Counted from the first letter of the stretch, positions 52,457 to 62,443 are shown. The stretch: 64,000 nt of DNA from Chryseobacterium sp. Leaf180 (GCF_001424585.1 NZ_LMPJ01000011.1:97451-161450); one strand, 5' to 3'. Made by a program: numbers and translations. The notes: generated from the sequence alone by a model not told the origin.

Positions 52457-53443
52457 ATGAAAGACAGCGCGGTGAAGAAGATCGCAGTTCTTACCTCGGG
52501 TGGCGATGCGCCCGGGATGAATGCGGCACTGAGAGCGGTTGTAAGAACGGCCAACTATTACGACATCCACTGCTACGGCGTGCGTGAAGGGTACAACGGA
52601 CTTATACACAATGATTTTCTGAAAATGGGGCCCCGCTCGGTGAAAAACATCATCAACCAGGGCGGCACGATACTGAGATCTGCAAGATCGAAAGAATTTA
52701 TGACCAAAGAAGGCCGCCAGACTGCCTACGAAAACTGTAAACAGCTCGGCATTGAAGCCATCGTCTGCATCGGCGGAGACGGTACTTTTACCGGAGCGAA
52801 GATATTTAATGAAGAATTCGGCATTAAGGTAATCGGCGTTCCCGGCACCATAGACAATGATATTTTCGGTACAGACAATACGATCGGCTATGACACTGCT
52901 TTGAATACTGCAATGGATGCCATCGATAAAATACGTGATACGGCAACCTCGCACAACAGGGTTTTCTTCATCGAAGTAATGGGCCGCGATGCAGGTTTTA
53001 TTGCTTTAAACAGTGGCCTTGCGACAGGTGCTCTGGATATTCTCATTCCTGAAAAGAAAGACAGCGCAGATGATCTCTTTGCAAACTTTCTGAAAGCTGA
53101 AAAGACAGGGAAGTCTTCAAGCATCGTTGTAGTGGCAGAAGGCGAAAAGCTGAATAATGTGTACGAACTTGCCGAGAAAGCGAAAGAAAAATTCCCTGAT
53201 TATGACATCCGTGTTGCGATACTGGGACACATACAGCGCGGCGGCTCACCAAGCTGTGCAGACCGCGTTTTGGCAAGCCGACTCGGATACGGCGCCGTAA
53301 CCGGACTGATGGAAGGGCAAAACTGTGTGATGGCCGGCATGAGATCAAACGAACTGGTCTTCACACCCATTGAAGAAGCGATTAAAAAACATAATGAAAT
53401 CAACCAGGATCTGCTGTTGATTTCGGAGATATTAGCAATCTAA
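52457..53443 (+). CDS. pfkA: ATP-dependent 6-phosphofructokinase
   Basis: A 328-aa glycolytic enzyme phosphorylating fructose-6-phosphate. Motifs: AVLTSGGDAPGMNAALRAVVR, IVCIGGDGTFTGA, GVPGTIDNDIFGTDNTIGYDTA with the catalytic Asp, and FIEVMGRDAGFIAL. The C-terminal HIQRGGSPSCADRV completes the active site. Start at ATG 52457; a TTG at 52439 would add six residues and overlap the promoter element. gap follows 34 bp later, making a glycolytic pair. Confidence 0.96.
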   Translation: MKDSAVKKIAVLTSGGDAPGMNAALRAVVRTANYYDIHCYGVREGYNGLIHNDFLKMGPRSVKNIINQGGTILRSARSKEFMTKEGRQTAYENCKQLGIEAIVCIGGDGTFTGAKIFNEEFGIKVIGVPGTIDNDIFGTDNTIGYDTALNTAMDAIDKIRDTATSHNRVFFIEVMGRDAGFIALNSGLATGALDILIPEKKDSADDLFANFLKAEKTGKSSSIVVVAEGEKLNNVYELAEKAKEKFPDYDIRVAILGHIQRGGSPSCADRVLASRLGYGAVTGLMEGQNCVMAGMRSNELVFTPIEEAIKKHNEINQDLLLISEILAI

Positions 53444-53465
53444 TTATTAAACATAAATTTATTAA

Positions 53466-54488
<1,023 letters not shown>

Positions 54489-54510
54489 GAATCATATTTT
54501 CATATAGTAA

Positions 54511-54537
54511 AACCTTTCGGCAACGGAAGGTTTTTTT
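54511..54537 (+). terminator. Intrinsic terminator of gap
   Basis: Arms AACCTTTCG and CGGAAGGTT (one T-G pair) around a GCAA tetraloop, then a T run. Confidence 0.85.
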
Positions 54538-54619
54538 GTTGCTATGAAGTTTTCCTGGCTAGAAATGTGACAAATCTCAGCGGAGACTTTTAAACTGAAT
54601 TCCGTACCTTTAGAATAGT

Positions 54620-55816
54620 ATGAAAGAACCTGTTTTAAAACCCATATATAAAAATTCGCCGCACTTTATCAGCTTCTGGACGAAAGGCAATGGCAAAGCT
54701 TTGATCGACCTTTCCGGAGCTGAGGTAAACTTCGATACATTTGAAGAATACGCACCGTACTTTTATCAGTACGATGAGATTGGCGATGAGGTGGTGAAAG
54801 ATATTTATTTTAAAAAAAGCTATCCGGAAGCTTCTGCAGAGATCGATCATTACATCCGAAACGGCGTTTCAGAAAATGATAGTGTACCGGACAGTGTAAA
54901 AAAACTTTTCCTGCAGACGCAGCAAATCCCGGATTGGCTCGATTATGACCTTTTGAAAAGCGGCGCCGAACTCTGTATGCGCTGTAATGTAGACAGCCTG
55001 ATTTCGCTGCGCGATTACTGTCTTATCGGCGGCTACGACTACCGCTTCCTCAGCAAACCTCTGATCGCTACGGAAGCATTGAAAAAAGGCGCGGTAAAAC
55101 GACTTTCTGAGACGTTGGATTTCTGGGTAAATGTCACGCGGTATGATGCGTTACAAATTCATAAAAAAGGATATGAATTTGCAATTAAAACAAGATTAAT
55201 TCATTCCTACGCACGGCTCAACATCAAGAAAAACTATCCTGACTGGAACACTGCTGAGCAAGGCGAACCTATTAATAACTGGGACATGATGGCGACGTAC
55301 ATTGGTTTCAGCTTGGTTTTCATGCACGGACTTCTTAAACTGGGAAATACCATTTCAGAAAAAGAAGAGCGCGGTCATTTTCACCTCTGGAAATACGTTG
55401 GTTATCTTCTCGGCATTCCCGAAAAACTTTTACCCGAAAACCGCAGGCAGGCAACAGAGCTTTTTTATCACTGGACTGCCGTGCAGCCACCTTCAGACAG
55501 CGATTCAGTTTTGCTGGCACATTCCCTTCTAAATGAATCACTCGTCAACCCGATTCTGAAATATAATTTTCAACGGAAAAATCTGCGTTATCTTCATATT
55601 TGCTGTACGTGGTTTTTGCTTGACAAAGACGTTTGTGAACGACTGAAAATTCCTGAAGTTTCTTTTAAAAATGCTTTCCCAAAAACGAAGATCGTGCTGA
55701 ACCACATTTTTGACCGTATCTGGAGTCGCGAGAAGCGAATCGCAATTGGCGACAGAGATCAGAGAAAAGTTTTAAAAGATTATCTGGGCACTACAAAAGC
55801 TTCAAATTTCCGGTAA
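54620..55816 (+). CDS. Oxygenase MpaB family protein (DUF2236)
   Basis: A 398-aa protein with the DUF2236/MpaB-type core: PDWLDYDLLKSGAELCMR, the LISLRDYCLIGGYDYRFLSKPLIATEAL region, ARLNIKKNYPDWNTAEQGEPINNWDMMATYIGFS and a conserved Arg/His-rich middle (RLIHSYARLNI) that in the latex-clearing Lcp relatives binds haem. Reported members are haem-dependent oxygenases or peroxygenase-like. No signal peptide is visible. The substrate is not predictable from neighbours. Confidence 0.8.
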   Translation: MKEPVLKPIYKNSPHFISFWTKGNGKALIDLSGAEVNFDTFEEYAPYFYQYDEIGDEVVKDIYFKKSYPEASAEIDHYIRNGVSENDSVPDSVKKLFLQTQQIPDWLDYDLLKSGAELCMRCNVDSLISLRDYCLIGGYDYRFLSKPLIATEALKKGAVKRLSETLDFWVNVTRYDALQIHKKGYEFAIKTRLIHSYARLNIKKNYPDWNTAEQGEPINNWDMMATYIGFSLVFMHGLLKLGNTISEKEERGHFHLWKYVGYLLGIPEKLLPENRRQATELFYHWTAVQPPSDSDSVLLAHSLLNESLVNPILKYNFQRKNLRYLHICCTWFLLDKDVCERLKIPEVSFKNAFPKTKIVLNHIFDRIWSREKRIAIGDRDQRKVLKDYLGTTKASNFR

Positions 55817-55925
55817 ATAATCAGCTTAAAAGCCACGATGAATTTATGATAAAAATTGGCTAATTTTAACGATGATAATCTGCTAATTTTACACGAAATT
55901 TTTAGCTTTTCACATTAAATTTCTG

Positions 55926-55933
55926 TATTTTTG
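55926..55933 (+). promoter_or_regulatory. Bacteroidota -7 element (TATTTTTG)
   Basis: Matches TAnnTTTG, 19 nt before the recA ATG. Two direct copies of GCTAATTTTA lie upstream at 55859 and 55882. Confidence 0.5.
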
Positions 55934-55952
55934 ATCAAATATTATACTAAGA

Positions 55953-56957
55953 ATGAGTACTACAGACGATAAGAAAAAAGCACTGGCTTTGGTGCTTGAT
56001 AAACTAGATAAAACCTACGGAAAAGGTACCGTGATGACGCTTGGCGACTCTGCCATCGATACAAACATTGAAGTGATTCCTTCCGGTTCGCTTGGTTTGG
56101 ATATCGCTTTAGGAGTTGGCGGCTATCCAAGAGGAAGAATCATCGAGATTTACGGACCGGAATCTTCAGGTAAAACAACGTTGACTTTGCATGCAATCGC
56201 GGAGGCTCAGAAAGCCGGTGGTATCGCCGCTTTCATAGATGCTGAGCACGCTTTCGACAGAGGATATGCAGGAAAATTAGGAATTGATCTTGAAAACCTG
56301 ATTATTTCGCAGCCGGATAATGGCGAACAGGCTTTGGAAATTGCCGATAACCTGATCCGTTCGGGAGCAATTGACATCGTGGTGATTGACTCTGTGGCAG
56401 CATTGACGCCAAAAGCGGAGATCGAAGGTGAAATGGGAGATTCTAAAATGGGTCTTCATGCAAGATTAATGTCTCAGGCTTTGAGAAAACTCACCGGAAC
56501 TATTTCTAAAACAAAATGTACGGTAATTTTTATTAACCAGCTGAGAGAAAAAATCGGGGTGATGTTTGGAAATCCTGAAACAACAACTGGTGGTAATGCT
56601 TTGAAGTTTTACGCTTCTGTGAGAATTGATATCAGAAAAGCCAGCGCACCGATTAAAACAGGTGATGAGGCGGTTGGTAGCCGTGTGAAAGTGAAAATCG
56701 TGAAGAATAAAGTTGCTCCGCCATTTAAAATGGCAGAATTTGACATTATGTACGGTGAAGGTGTTTCTAAAACAGGAGAAATTCTCGACCAGGCAGTAGA
56801 AATGGCGATCGTGAAGAAAAGCGGATCTTGGTTTAGCTATGGCGAAACGAAACTTGGACAAGGCCGTGATGCAGTTCGTGATGTTTTGAAAGACAACCCG
56901 GAACTTGCAGATGAACTTGAAAACAAGATCAAGGAAGAGATTGCAAACAAGAAATAA
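55953..56957 (+). CDS. recA: Recombinase A
   Basis: A 334-aa RecA. The P-loop GPESSGKT is at residues 68-75, the Walker B region is [12 protein letters not shown], and [32 protein letters not shown] covers the conserved L2 region. It drives homologous recombination and, where LexA exists, SOS induction. No LexA-type box was recognised upstream. Gene has its own promoter element and terminator. Confidence 0.97.
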   Translation: MSTTDDKKKALALVLDKLDKTYGKGTVMTLGDSAIDTNIEVIPSGSLGLDIALGVGGYPRGRIIEIYGPESSGKTTLTLHAIAEAQKAGGIAAFIDAEHAFDRGYAGKLGIDLENLIISQPDNGEQALEIADNLIRSGAIDIVVIDSVAALTPKAEIEGEMGDSKMGLHARLMSQALRKLTGTISKTKCTVIFINQLREKIGVMFGNPETTTGGNALKFYASVRIDIRKASAPIKTGDEAVGSRVKVKIVKNKVAPPFKMAEFDIMYGEGVSKTGEILDQAVEMAIVKKSGSWFSYGETKLGQGRDAVRDVLKDNPELADELENKIKEEIANKK

Positions 56958-56979
56958 TTTGCTTTATAAATAATTGATG

Positions 56980-57008
56980 AAGACAGCTTTTAGGCTGTCT
57001 TTTTTTGT
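56980..57008 (+). terminator. Intrinsic terminator of recA
   Basis: Arms AAGACAGC and GCTGTCTT around TTTTAG followed by a T run. Confidence 0.85.
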
Positions 57009-57146
57009 TTCTGATTTAAAATAATTGAAAGTCAATTTTTCACATGATTTTACTTTAATAATTTCCATAAAACTGTCATTATGTCACGCAATGCTGAACG
57101 GTATATTTTTGGAGAAACAGACCTCAAAATCAATAAAAGTACAGTT

Positions 57147-59039
57147 ATGACAAAAGGAAATATCAACGTATCGGTGGAGAATATCTTTCCGCTGATCAAG
57201 AAATTCTTGTATAGCGATCACGAAATATTTTTGAGAGAGCTGATCTCAAATGCGACAGATGCGACTTTGAAACTTAAACATCTTTCAACAATCGGTGAAG
57301 CACAGGTAGAATACGGAAATCCTAAAATCGAAGTTAAGATTGATAAAGATGCAAAAACGTTAACGATTACCGACCAGGGAATTGGAATGACCGCCGAAGA
57401 GGTTGAAAAATACATCAACCAGGTGGCGTTTTCCGGAGCAGAAGAGTTTTTAGAAAAATATAAAGATTCTGCAAAAGATTCAGGGATTATCGGTCACTTT
57501 GGTTTAGGCTTCTACTCTGCATTTATGGTGGCAGAAAAAGTGGAAATCATTACCAAATCATACAAAGACACGCCAGCCGTTCGCTGGATTTGCGATGGAA
57601 GCCCAGAATTTACGCTTGAAGAAACGACTGATAAAACCGACAGAGGAACAGAGATTATTCTTCACATTGCAGAAGATTCTACAGAGTTTCTAGAGGAAAG
57701 CAGAATTCGTGAACTGTTATTGAAGTACAACAAATTCATGCCTGTTCCTATTAAATTTGGAACCAAAACAGAAACTTTACCTTTAGCAGAAGATGCTGCA
57801 GAAGATGCTGTTGCCGAAACACAGGAAGTTGACAACATCGTGAATAATCCGACTCCGGCGTGGACAAAAGCGCCAAGTGAGCTGACTTCTGAAGATTATT
57901 CAAAATTCTACCACGAACTTTATCCTTTGCAGTTTGAGGAGCCGCTTTTCCATATTCACCTGAATGTAGATTATCCGTTCAACCTTACCGGAATTTTGTA
58001 TTTCCCAAAACTGGCAAACAATTTAAATATTGAAAAAGATAAAATTCAGTTGTACCAAAACCAGGTTTTTGTAACGGATGAAGTGAAAGGAATCGTTCCA
58101 GACTTCTTAATGCTGCTTCGTGGAGTGATCGATTCGCCGGATATTCCTTTGAATGTTTCGCGTTCTTACCTTCAGGCGGATGGCGCAGTGAAGAAAATCT
58201 CTTCTTACATCACGAAAAAAGTGGCCGACAAAATGGCTTCTCTGATCAACGAAAACCGCGGAGATTATGAAAAGAAGTGGAACGACATAAAAATCGTCAT
58301 CGAGTACGGAATTATTTCTGAAGACAAATTTGCCGAAAAGTCTGATAAATTTACGCTTTACCCTTCCACTGACGGAAAATATTACCTGTGGAATGAGCTT
58401 GAGGAAAAAGTGAAACCAAATCAAACTGATAAAGACGGAAATTTTGTGATTCTATATGCGAGTAACGCCGATGAGCAGCACAGCTACATACAGTCTGCGA
58501 AAGATAAAGGCTACGAAGTTCTGCTTTTAGATTCTCCTATTGTTCCGCATTTGATTCAGAAACTGGAAGGTTCAAAAGAGAAGGTAACTTTTGCGAGAGT
58601 GGATGCTGATCACATTAATAATCTGATTAAGAAAGATGAACCAGCGATTTCAAAACTTAATGAAACGGAAAAAGAAACGCTGAAAAAGAATATTGAAGAA
58701 GCGATCTCTGATAAGAAATTTTCTGTACAGGTTGAAGATTTAGACAGCACTGATGCACCATTCGTGATTACGCAACCTGAATTTATGCGAAGAATGAAAG
58801 ATATGCAGGCGACCGGCGGCGGCGGAATGTTTGGAATGGGCGGCTTCCCCGAAATGTATAATTTGGTGGTGAACTCAAACAGCGAATTTGCTTCAGAAAT
58901 TATCGCTTCAGAAAATGCCGAATCTAAAAATTCTAAGATAAAATACGCTTTGGATTTGGCAAAACTTTCTCAAAACCTGTTGAAAGGAAAAGATCTGACG
59001 GATTTTATCTCAAGAAGTTATCAGAATCTGAATAAGTAA
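57147..59039 (+). CDS. htpG: Molecular chaperone HtpG (Hsp90)
   Basis: A 630-aa Hsp90. The GHKL ATPase domain has FLRELISNATDATLKL, DQGIGMT and IGHFGLGFYSAFMVA; the middle domain follows (LYFPKLANNLNIEKDKIQLYQNQVFVTDE, then GVIDSPDIPLNVSRSYLQ), with a C-terminal dimerisation domain. The ATG at 57147 gives the family start MTKGNINVSVENIFPL; a start at 57081 would add 22 residues without homology. The acidic linker at about 222-250 is short, as in bacterial HtpG. Confidence 0.95.
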   Translation: MTKGNINVSVENIFPLIKKFLYSDHEIFLRELISNATDATLKLKHLSTIGEAQVEYGNPKIEVKIDKDAKTLTITDQGIGMTAEEVEKYINQVAFSGAEEFLEKYKDSAKDSGIIGHFGLGFYSAFMVAEKVEIITKSYKDTPAVRWICDGSPEFTLEETTDKTDRGTEIILHIAEDSTEFLEESRIRELLLKYNKFMPVPIKFGTKTETLPLAEDAAEDAVAETQEVDNIVNNPTPAWTKAPSELTSEDYSKFYHELYPLQFEEPLFHIHLNVDYPFNLTGILYFPKLANNLNIEKDKIQLYQNQVFVTDEVKGIVPDFLMLLRGVIDSPDIPLNVSRSYLQADGAVKKISSYITKKVADKMASLINENRGDYEKKWNDIKIVIEYGIISEDKFAEKSDKFTLYPSTDGKYYLWNELEEKVKPNQTDKDGNFVILYASNADEQHSYIQSAKDKGYEVLLLDSPIVPHLIQKLEGSKEKVTFARVDADHINNLIKKDEPAISKLNETEKETLKKNIEEAISDKKFSVQVEDLDSTDAPFVITQPEFMRRMKDMQATGGGGMFGMGGFPEMYNLVVNSNSEFASEIIASENAESKNSKIKYALDLAKLSQNLLKGKDLTDFISRSYQNLNK

Positions 59040-59066
59040 TTTAAAATTTTTAAAATCTTAAAATAG

Positions 59067-59102
59067 AAATCCCGGCTCGTATTAATGAGCCGGGATTTTT
59101 TT
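59067..59102 (+). terminator. Intrinsic terminator of htpG
   Basis: Arms AAATCCCGGCTC and GAGCCGGGATTT with an 8-nt loop and a T run. Confidence 0.9.
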
Positions 59103-59163
59103 ATTTGCTGAAAGATACCGTGTTTGACAGATTTTCCTTCATTCTTATTTTATAATCTACAAT

Positions 59164-59665
59164 TTATTCAAGTCTCCAGTCATCCAATACTAAAGTTATG
59201 ATAGAATGCGGCCACATTTCAAAGTTTTCCTGATTAGGTTCTATTGGAATTATCGAGGTTCTTTTCCATTGCTGACTTATCGGAGTAAACATAAGTGCCT
59301 TGTAAGAAAGCTTTCTGTTAAACGGATTTTTTAACTCTTAAATCTGTACGGATTTCTTTTCTGTTTTCTGAATTTTGATCAAAATCAATAATAATAGTTT
59401 TTTGAGGATAGATCATATTTTTAACGACTTTCATATGACTTATTGAATCACCTTCAATTTCACATTCTACAAAAATTTTTTCGCCACAATATATTTGAAG
59501 AACTTCTGCTTTGACAAAATATGGGCTTTCCTTTACATCCATACCATATTGTTGAGTTTCATTAGCCGCGATTTCCAATGTATACGGATTTCTTAGTGGT
59601 TTGTCATTTTGAGAATATAATGAAAAGCTCAAAATAGAAAATGCAATAATGATAAATCTTTTCAT
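59164..59665 (-). pseudogene. Secreted protein gene with frameshift at an A6 run
   Basis: The frame from the ATG at 59665 encodes a 115-aa protein with signal peptide (MKRFIIIAFSILSFSLYSQN) and stops at 59318. The next frame continues without a stop from the same point to 59164 and reads KNPFNRKLSYKALMF ... ITLVLDDWRLE, which looks like genuine protein. Removing one base from the run of six A's (59327-59332 on the plus strand, as T's) would join the two into about 166 aa. It could be a real frameshift, a sequencing error or slippage-based expression. The family is not recognised. Confidence 0.6.
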
Positions 59666-59753
59666 TTTGTAAATTTTTTCCTTTTTTGCCCTTCAAATAT
59701 ATATAAGTTTGCTGCGTTAGAATAAAATTTCATTTTTGTTCATCTTGCGTTTC

Positions 59754-59778
59754 GGGGCGCGGCCTACGGCCGCGCCCC
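59754..59778. repeat. Perfect GC-only palindrome, REP-like
   Basis: GGGGCGCGGCC-tac-GGCCGCGCCCC: an 11-bp perfect stem made only of G and C in a low-GC background, with a 3-nt loop. It has no T run after it on either strand, so it is not a typical terminator. It lies between the frameshifted gene and the alkyltransferase-like gene. Confidence 0.75.
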
Positions 59779-59793
59779 AAACACAAACATTTC

Positions 59794-60093
59794 TCACAAC
59801 TCCTCCATCGGATTCCAAAAAAGTTCTTTAAAATTTTCAATCTTACCGTAGCGAAAAGAAATTCCTTCTGCTTTTAGCTTGACTTCAAATTCGGGAACGG
59901 ATAATTTTCCGCCAGCCGCAACTACCCGGTGCGCCGGAACATCTTTCGGACAGCCCGACATCGCTTTTCCCACATGCCGCGAATGATTCGGGAAACCTAC
60001 CGCTTTGGCAATCGCGCCATACGTAGAAACTCTGCCCTTTGGAATAAGTTTTGTAATCTCCCAAACCTGTGTGACGAAAATCTGATTCTTCAT
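59794..60093 (-). CDS. Alkyltransferase-like (ATL) protein, MGMT family without reactive Cys
   Basis: A 99-aa protein of the O6-alkylguanine-DNA alkyltransferase C-terminal fold: IPKGRVSTYGAIAKAVG with the helix-flipping Tyr25, SRHVGKAMSGCP with the Arg39 finger, and PAHRVVAAGGKLS where the reactive PCHR motif carries Ala54 in place of Cys. ATL proteins bind O6-alkylguanine without repair and hand the lesion to nucleotide excision repair. The start at 60093 (MKNQIF) gives the family length; an upstream ATG at 60129 adds 12 residues. Confidence 0.88.
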   Translation of the reverse strand: MKNQIFVTQVWEITKLIPKGRVSTYGAIAKAVGFPNHSRHVGKAMSGCPKDVPAHRVVAAGGKLSVPEFEVKLKAEGISFRYGKIENFKELFWNPMEEL

Positions 60094-60134
60094 GCTACCT
60101 TTTAAGATTTGTAAATTTATAAAACACAACAGCG

Positions 60135-60281
60135 ATGAAAAAATCGTTTTTCAAATTTCTTCACAAAATAAACAAGGCTGTTTTACCGAAACTGAGCAAT
60201 AAAGATCCGCTCAAACTTACCAAATGGCAGAAAGCCATCCTCGCCTATCGGTATTATGTTTTGATTAATTCGATGGACTGA
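60135..60281 (+). CDS. Small conserved-looking basic protein of 48 residues
   Basis: Hand translation of the frame from ATG 60135 to TGA 60281 gives a 48-residue basic protein: MKKSFFKFLHKINKAVLPKL, then DPLKLTKWQKAILAYRYYVLINSMD. The rich Lys/aromatic pattern and lack of rare codons argue for a real gene, and similar short proteins occur in Flavobacteriia to my recollection, function unknown. It is divergent from the ATL gene and followed by a terminator. Confidence 0.7.
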   Translation: MKKSFFKFLHKINKAVLPKLSNKDPLKLTKWQKAILAYRYYVLINSMD

Positions 60282-60291
60282 TACTATCAAA

Positions 60292-60318
60292 AAAAAGCGT
60301 TCCGAGGAACGCTTTCAT
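60292..60318 (+). terminator. Bidirectional intrinsic terminator
   Basis: Arms AAAGCGTTCC and GGAACGCTTT around GA, flanked by an A run, between the small protein gene and the convergent deoxyhypusine-synthase-like gene. Confidence 0.85.
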
Positions 60319-60335
60319 TATTTTTAAAACTGATT

Positions 60336-61307
60336 TTAATTTTCCAGAATGTAAGAAAACATCAAGGGTGCACAGATGGTTGCGTCGCTTTCCACAATAA
60401 ATTTCGGAGTGGTGATATCCAACTTTCCCCAGGTAATTTTCTCATTCGGGACTGCTCCGGAATATGAACCGTAAGAAGTCGTTGAATCTGAAATCTGACA
60501 GAAATAAGACCAGAACGGAATGTCGTGCATTTCCATATCCTGATACAGCATCGGAACCACACAGATTGGGAAATCTCCTGCGATACCTCCACCAATCTGG
60601 AAGAATCCAACGCCTTTTCCTGCTGAATTTTTTGTGTACCAATCTGCCAGATACGTCATGTATTCAATGCCGGATTTCATGGTTGTCGCAGTCAGTTCAC
60701 CTTTGATACAGTAGGATGCAAAAATATTACCCATGGTAGAATCTTCCCATCCCGGAACCACGATTGGCAAATTTTTCTCAGCCGCAGCGATCATCCACGA
60801 ATTTTCTCTAGGAATTTCATAATACTGCTCCAAAACTCCAGAAAGAATCATTTTGTACATAAATTCATGCGGAAAATATCTTTCACCTTTAGCTTCAGCA
60901 TCTTTCCAGATTTCTACGATGTGTTTCTGCAATCTTCTGAAAGCTTCTTCTTCAGGAATACACGTGTCTGTTACTCTGTTTAAGCCTCTTTCCAGCAAAT
61001 CCCACTCGTCCTGAGCCGTCAAATCTCTGTAATGCGGAACTCTTTCGTAATGAGAATGCGCCACCAAATTCATCAAATCTTCCTCAAGGTTTGCTCCTGT
61101 ACAAGAGATAAAATCAACTTTATCCTGACGGATCATTTCAGCTAAAATTTTTCCTAATTCGGCAGTAGACATTGCTCCAGCCAAAGTAATCATCATTTTT
61201 CCGCCTTCTTTAAGGTGGGCAACATATCCTTTAGATGCGTCTACCAAAGCTGCTGCATTGAAATGCAAATAATATTTTTCGATAAATTCTGTAATCGGTT
61301 TGCTCAT
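60336..61307 (-). CDS. Deoxyhypusine synthase-like protein
   Basis: A 323-aa homologue of eukaryotic and archaeal deoxyhypusine synthase. The catalytic Lys295 lies in the motif AVPNEKITWGKLD, matching the human enzyme's SWGK lysine; ITLAGAMSTAELGKI and FFQIGGGIAGDFPI are NAD/spermidine-site motifs. Bacteria generally lack the eIF5A substrate; related bacterial enzymes have been shown to make homospermidine. So a polyamine role with NAD and putrescine/spermidine is likely, but not shown. Confidence 0.9.
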   Translation of the reverse strand: MSKPITEFIEKYYLHFNAAALVDASKGYVAHLKEGGKMMITLAGAMSTAELGKILAEMIRQDKVDFISCTGANLEEDLMNLVAHSHYERVPHYRDLTAQDEWDLLERGLNRVTDTCIPEEEAFRRLQKHIVEIWKDAEAKGERYFPHEFMYKMILSGVLEQYYEIPRENSWMIAAAEKNLPIVVPGWEDSTMGNIFASYCIKGELTATTMKSGIEYMTYLADWYTKNSAGKGVGFFQIGGGIAGDFPICVVPMLYQDMEMHDIPFWSYFCQISDSTTSYGSYSGAVPNEKITWGKLDITTPKFIVESDATICAPLMFSYILEN

Positions 61308-61334
61308 TTTTAGATTTTTTACAAAGGTAAAAAT

Positions 61335-62006
61335 TTAAAAACGGAAAGTAGCTGCTGCACTCAGAGAAAGTCGGGTAAGACCTTCACCCTGATCTTCGGG
61401 AAAATCATATACAACGCCGTTATATTTCATCTTCGTAATCGTTCCTCCAATCAGACCGAGTTTCGGACCGATAAAAATATTATCTGTCACAGCATATTGA
61501 TAGGCAAAATTAATATCCGCACCCAAACTTGAGCCTACACCTTTTACATTCCCGGTTTTTGTCGTATACGTAATGACACCCAAAGCAATATCGTACAGAA
61601 GTTTGTGTTTGGTATCTGATTTAAAATTTGAAAACATGTAAGACGCTCCAATGAAAGAGATATTATCATCTGTATTCACCGCCAAGCTCGTACTCGTTCC
61701 GCTTCCTGTCTGAACCGTAATTCTTCCCGTGCTTGATGCTGAAAAAAGAGAACCTTTAATACCGACAGCGCCATTGCCGTTTAATAAATAAAAAGCTCCA
61801 ATGCCAACATCCAGACCGCCACGCAATCCGTTGATGTATTTTCTGGTTTCCGGATTTGAATCTGAAGGTGCTTTCGCTAAACGGTATCCGTAACCCACGT
61901 GAGGAATTACAGCCACTCTCGGCTCGGAAGATTTCATCGTTTCCTGTTGCGCATTGAAGATGAAAGGGCACAGAAAAGCCCCGGCAAAAATGAATTTTTT
62001 GATCAT
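61335..62006 (-). CDS. Outer-membrane beta-barrel protein
   Basis: A 223-aa protein with a signal peptide (cleavage near IFNAQQ). The rest consists of alternating strands with glycine and aromatic residues (HVGYGYRLAK, GGLDVGIGAFYLL, AVGIKGSLFSASS, FIGPKLGLIGGTI) and ends in TFRF, typical of a small outer-membrane barrel ending in Phe. It resembles PorT/OmpW-like barrels only in general features. The deoxyhypusine-synthase-like gene follows 28 bp downstream. Confidence 0.8.
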   Translation of the reverse strand: MIKKFIFAGAFLCPFIFNAQQETMKSSEPRVAVIPHVGYGYRLAKAPSDSNPETRKYINGLRGGLDVGIGAFYLLNGNGAVGIKGSLFSASSTGRITVQTGSGTSTSLAVNTDDNISFIGASYMFSNFKSDTKHKLLYDIALGVITYTTKTGNVKGVGSSLGADINFAYQYAVTDNIFIGPKLGLIGGTITKMKYNGVVYDFPEDQGEGLTRLSLSAAATFRF

Positions 62007-62050
62007 GGTAATAATTTTTCTAAAAATACATTTTTTCCGCTAACTGAGAA

Positions 62051-62443
62051 TTAAAACCTGAATTTTCTGTTTTCTTTCTTCTCAGAATTCTGTTTTTTTT
62101 GCTGAATGCGTTTTTCGATGCTTGAGCGGCTGGGTTTTGTTTTTGCCCTGTGCTTAGGTCGTATGAGAGATTTTTCTACCAGCGACAGTATTTTTTCAAT
62201 CGCGGCATTTTTGTTTTTGAGCTGTGTGCGGCTTTCGGAAACAGTGAGAAAAAGCTGACCTTCAGTGTTTATTCTGTTTTTAAGTTTTGAAAAGATTAAA
62301 TCCTTCTCTCCATCACGGAAAAATTCAGATGCAGCAACATCCCAGTTTACCGTCACGGAAGTTTCCACTTTATTCACGTTTTGCCCGCCTGCGCCGCTGC
62401 TTCGCGAGGTTTTAAACTGCAGTTCCTTGGTAAAGTCTTTCAT
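62051..62443 (-). CDS. arfB: Alternative ribosome-rescue factor / peptidyl-tRNA hydrolase ArfB
   Basis: A 130-aa protein with the GGQ motif at residues 19-21 (SSGAGGQNVNKVET) in a release-factor fold, and a long basic C-terminal tail (KHRAKTKPSRSS ... KKENRKFRF) that in ArfB enters the empty mRNA channel. It frees stalled ribosomes by hydrolysing peptidyl-tRNA without a stop codon. Length is typical. Its ATG overlaps the preceding gene's stop (TAATG). Confidence 0.92.
   Translation of the reverse strand: MKDFTKELQFKTSRSSGAGGQNVNKVETSVTVNWDVAASEFFRDGEKDLIFSKLKNRINTEGQLFLTVSESRTQLKNKNAAIEKILSLVEKSLIRPKHRAKTKPSRSSIEKRIQQKKQNSEKKENRKFRF

Noticed and set aside
55840..55952. LexA (SOS) box before recA
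   Set aside because: No known LexA palindrome was recognised; only the direct repeats reported separately.
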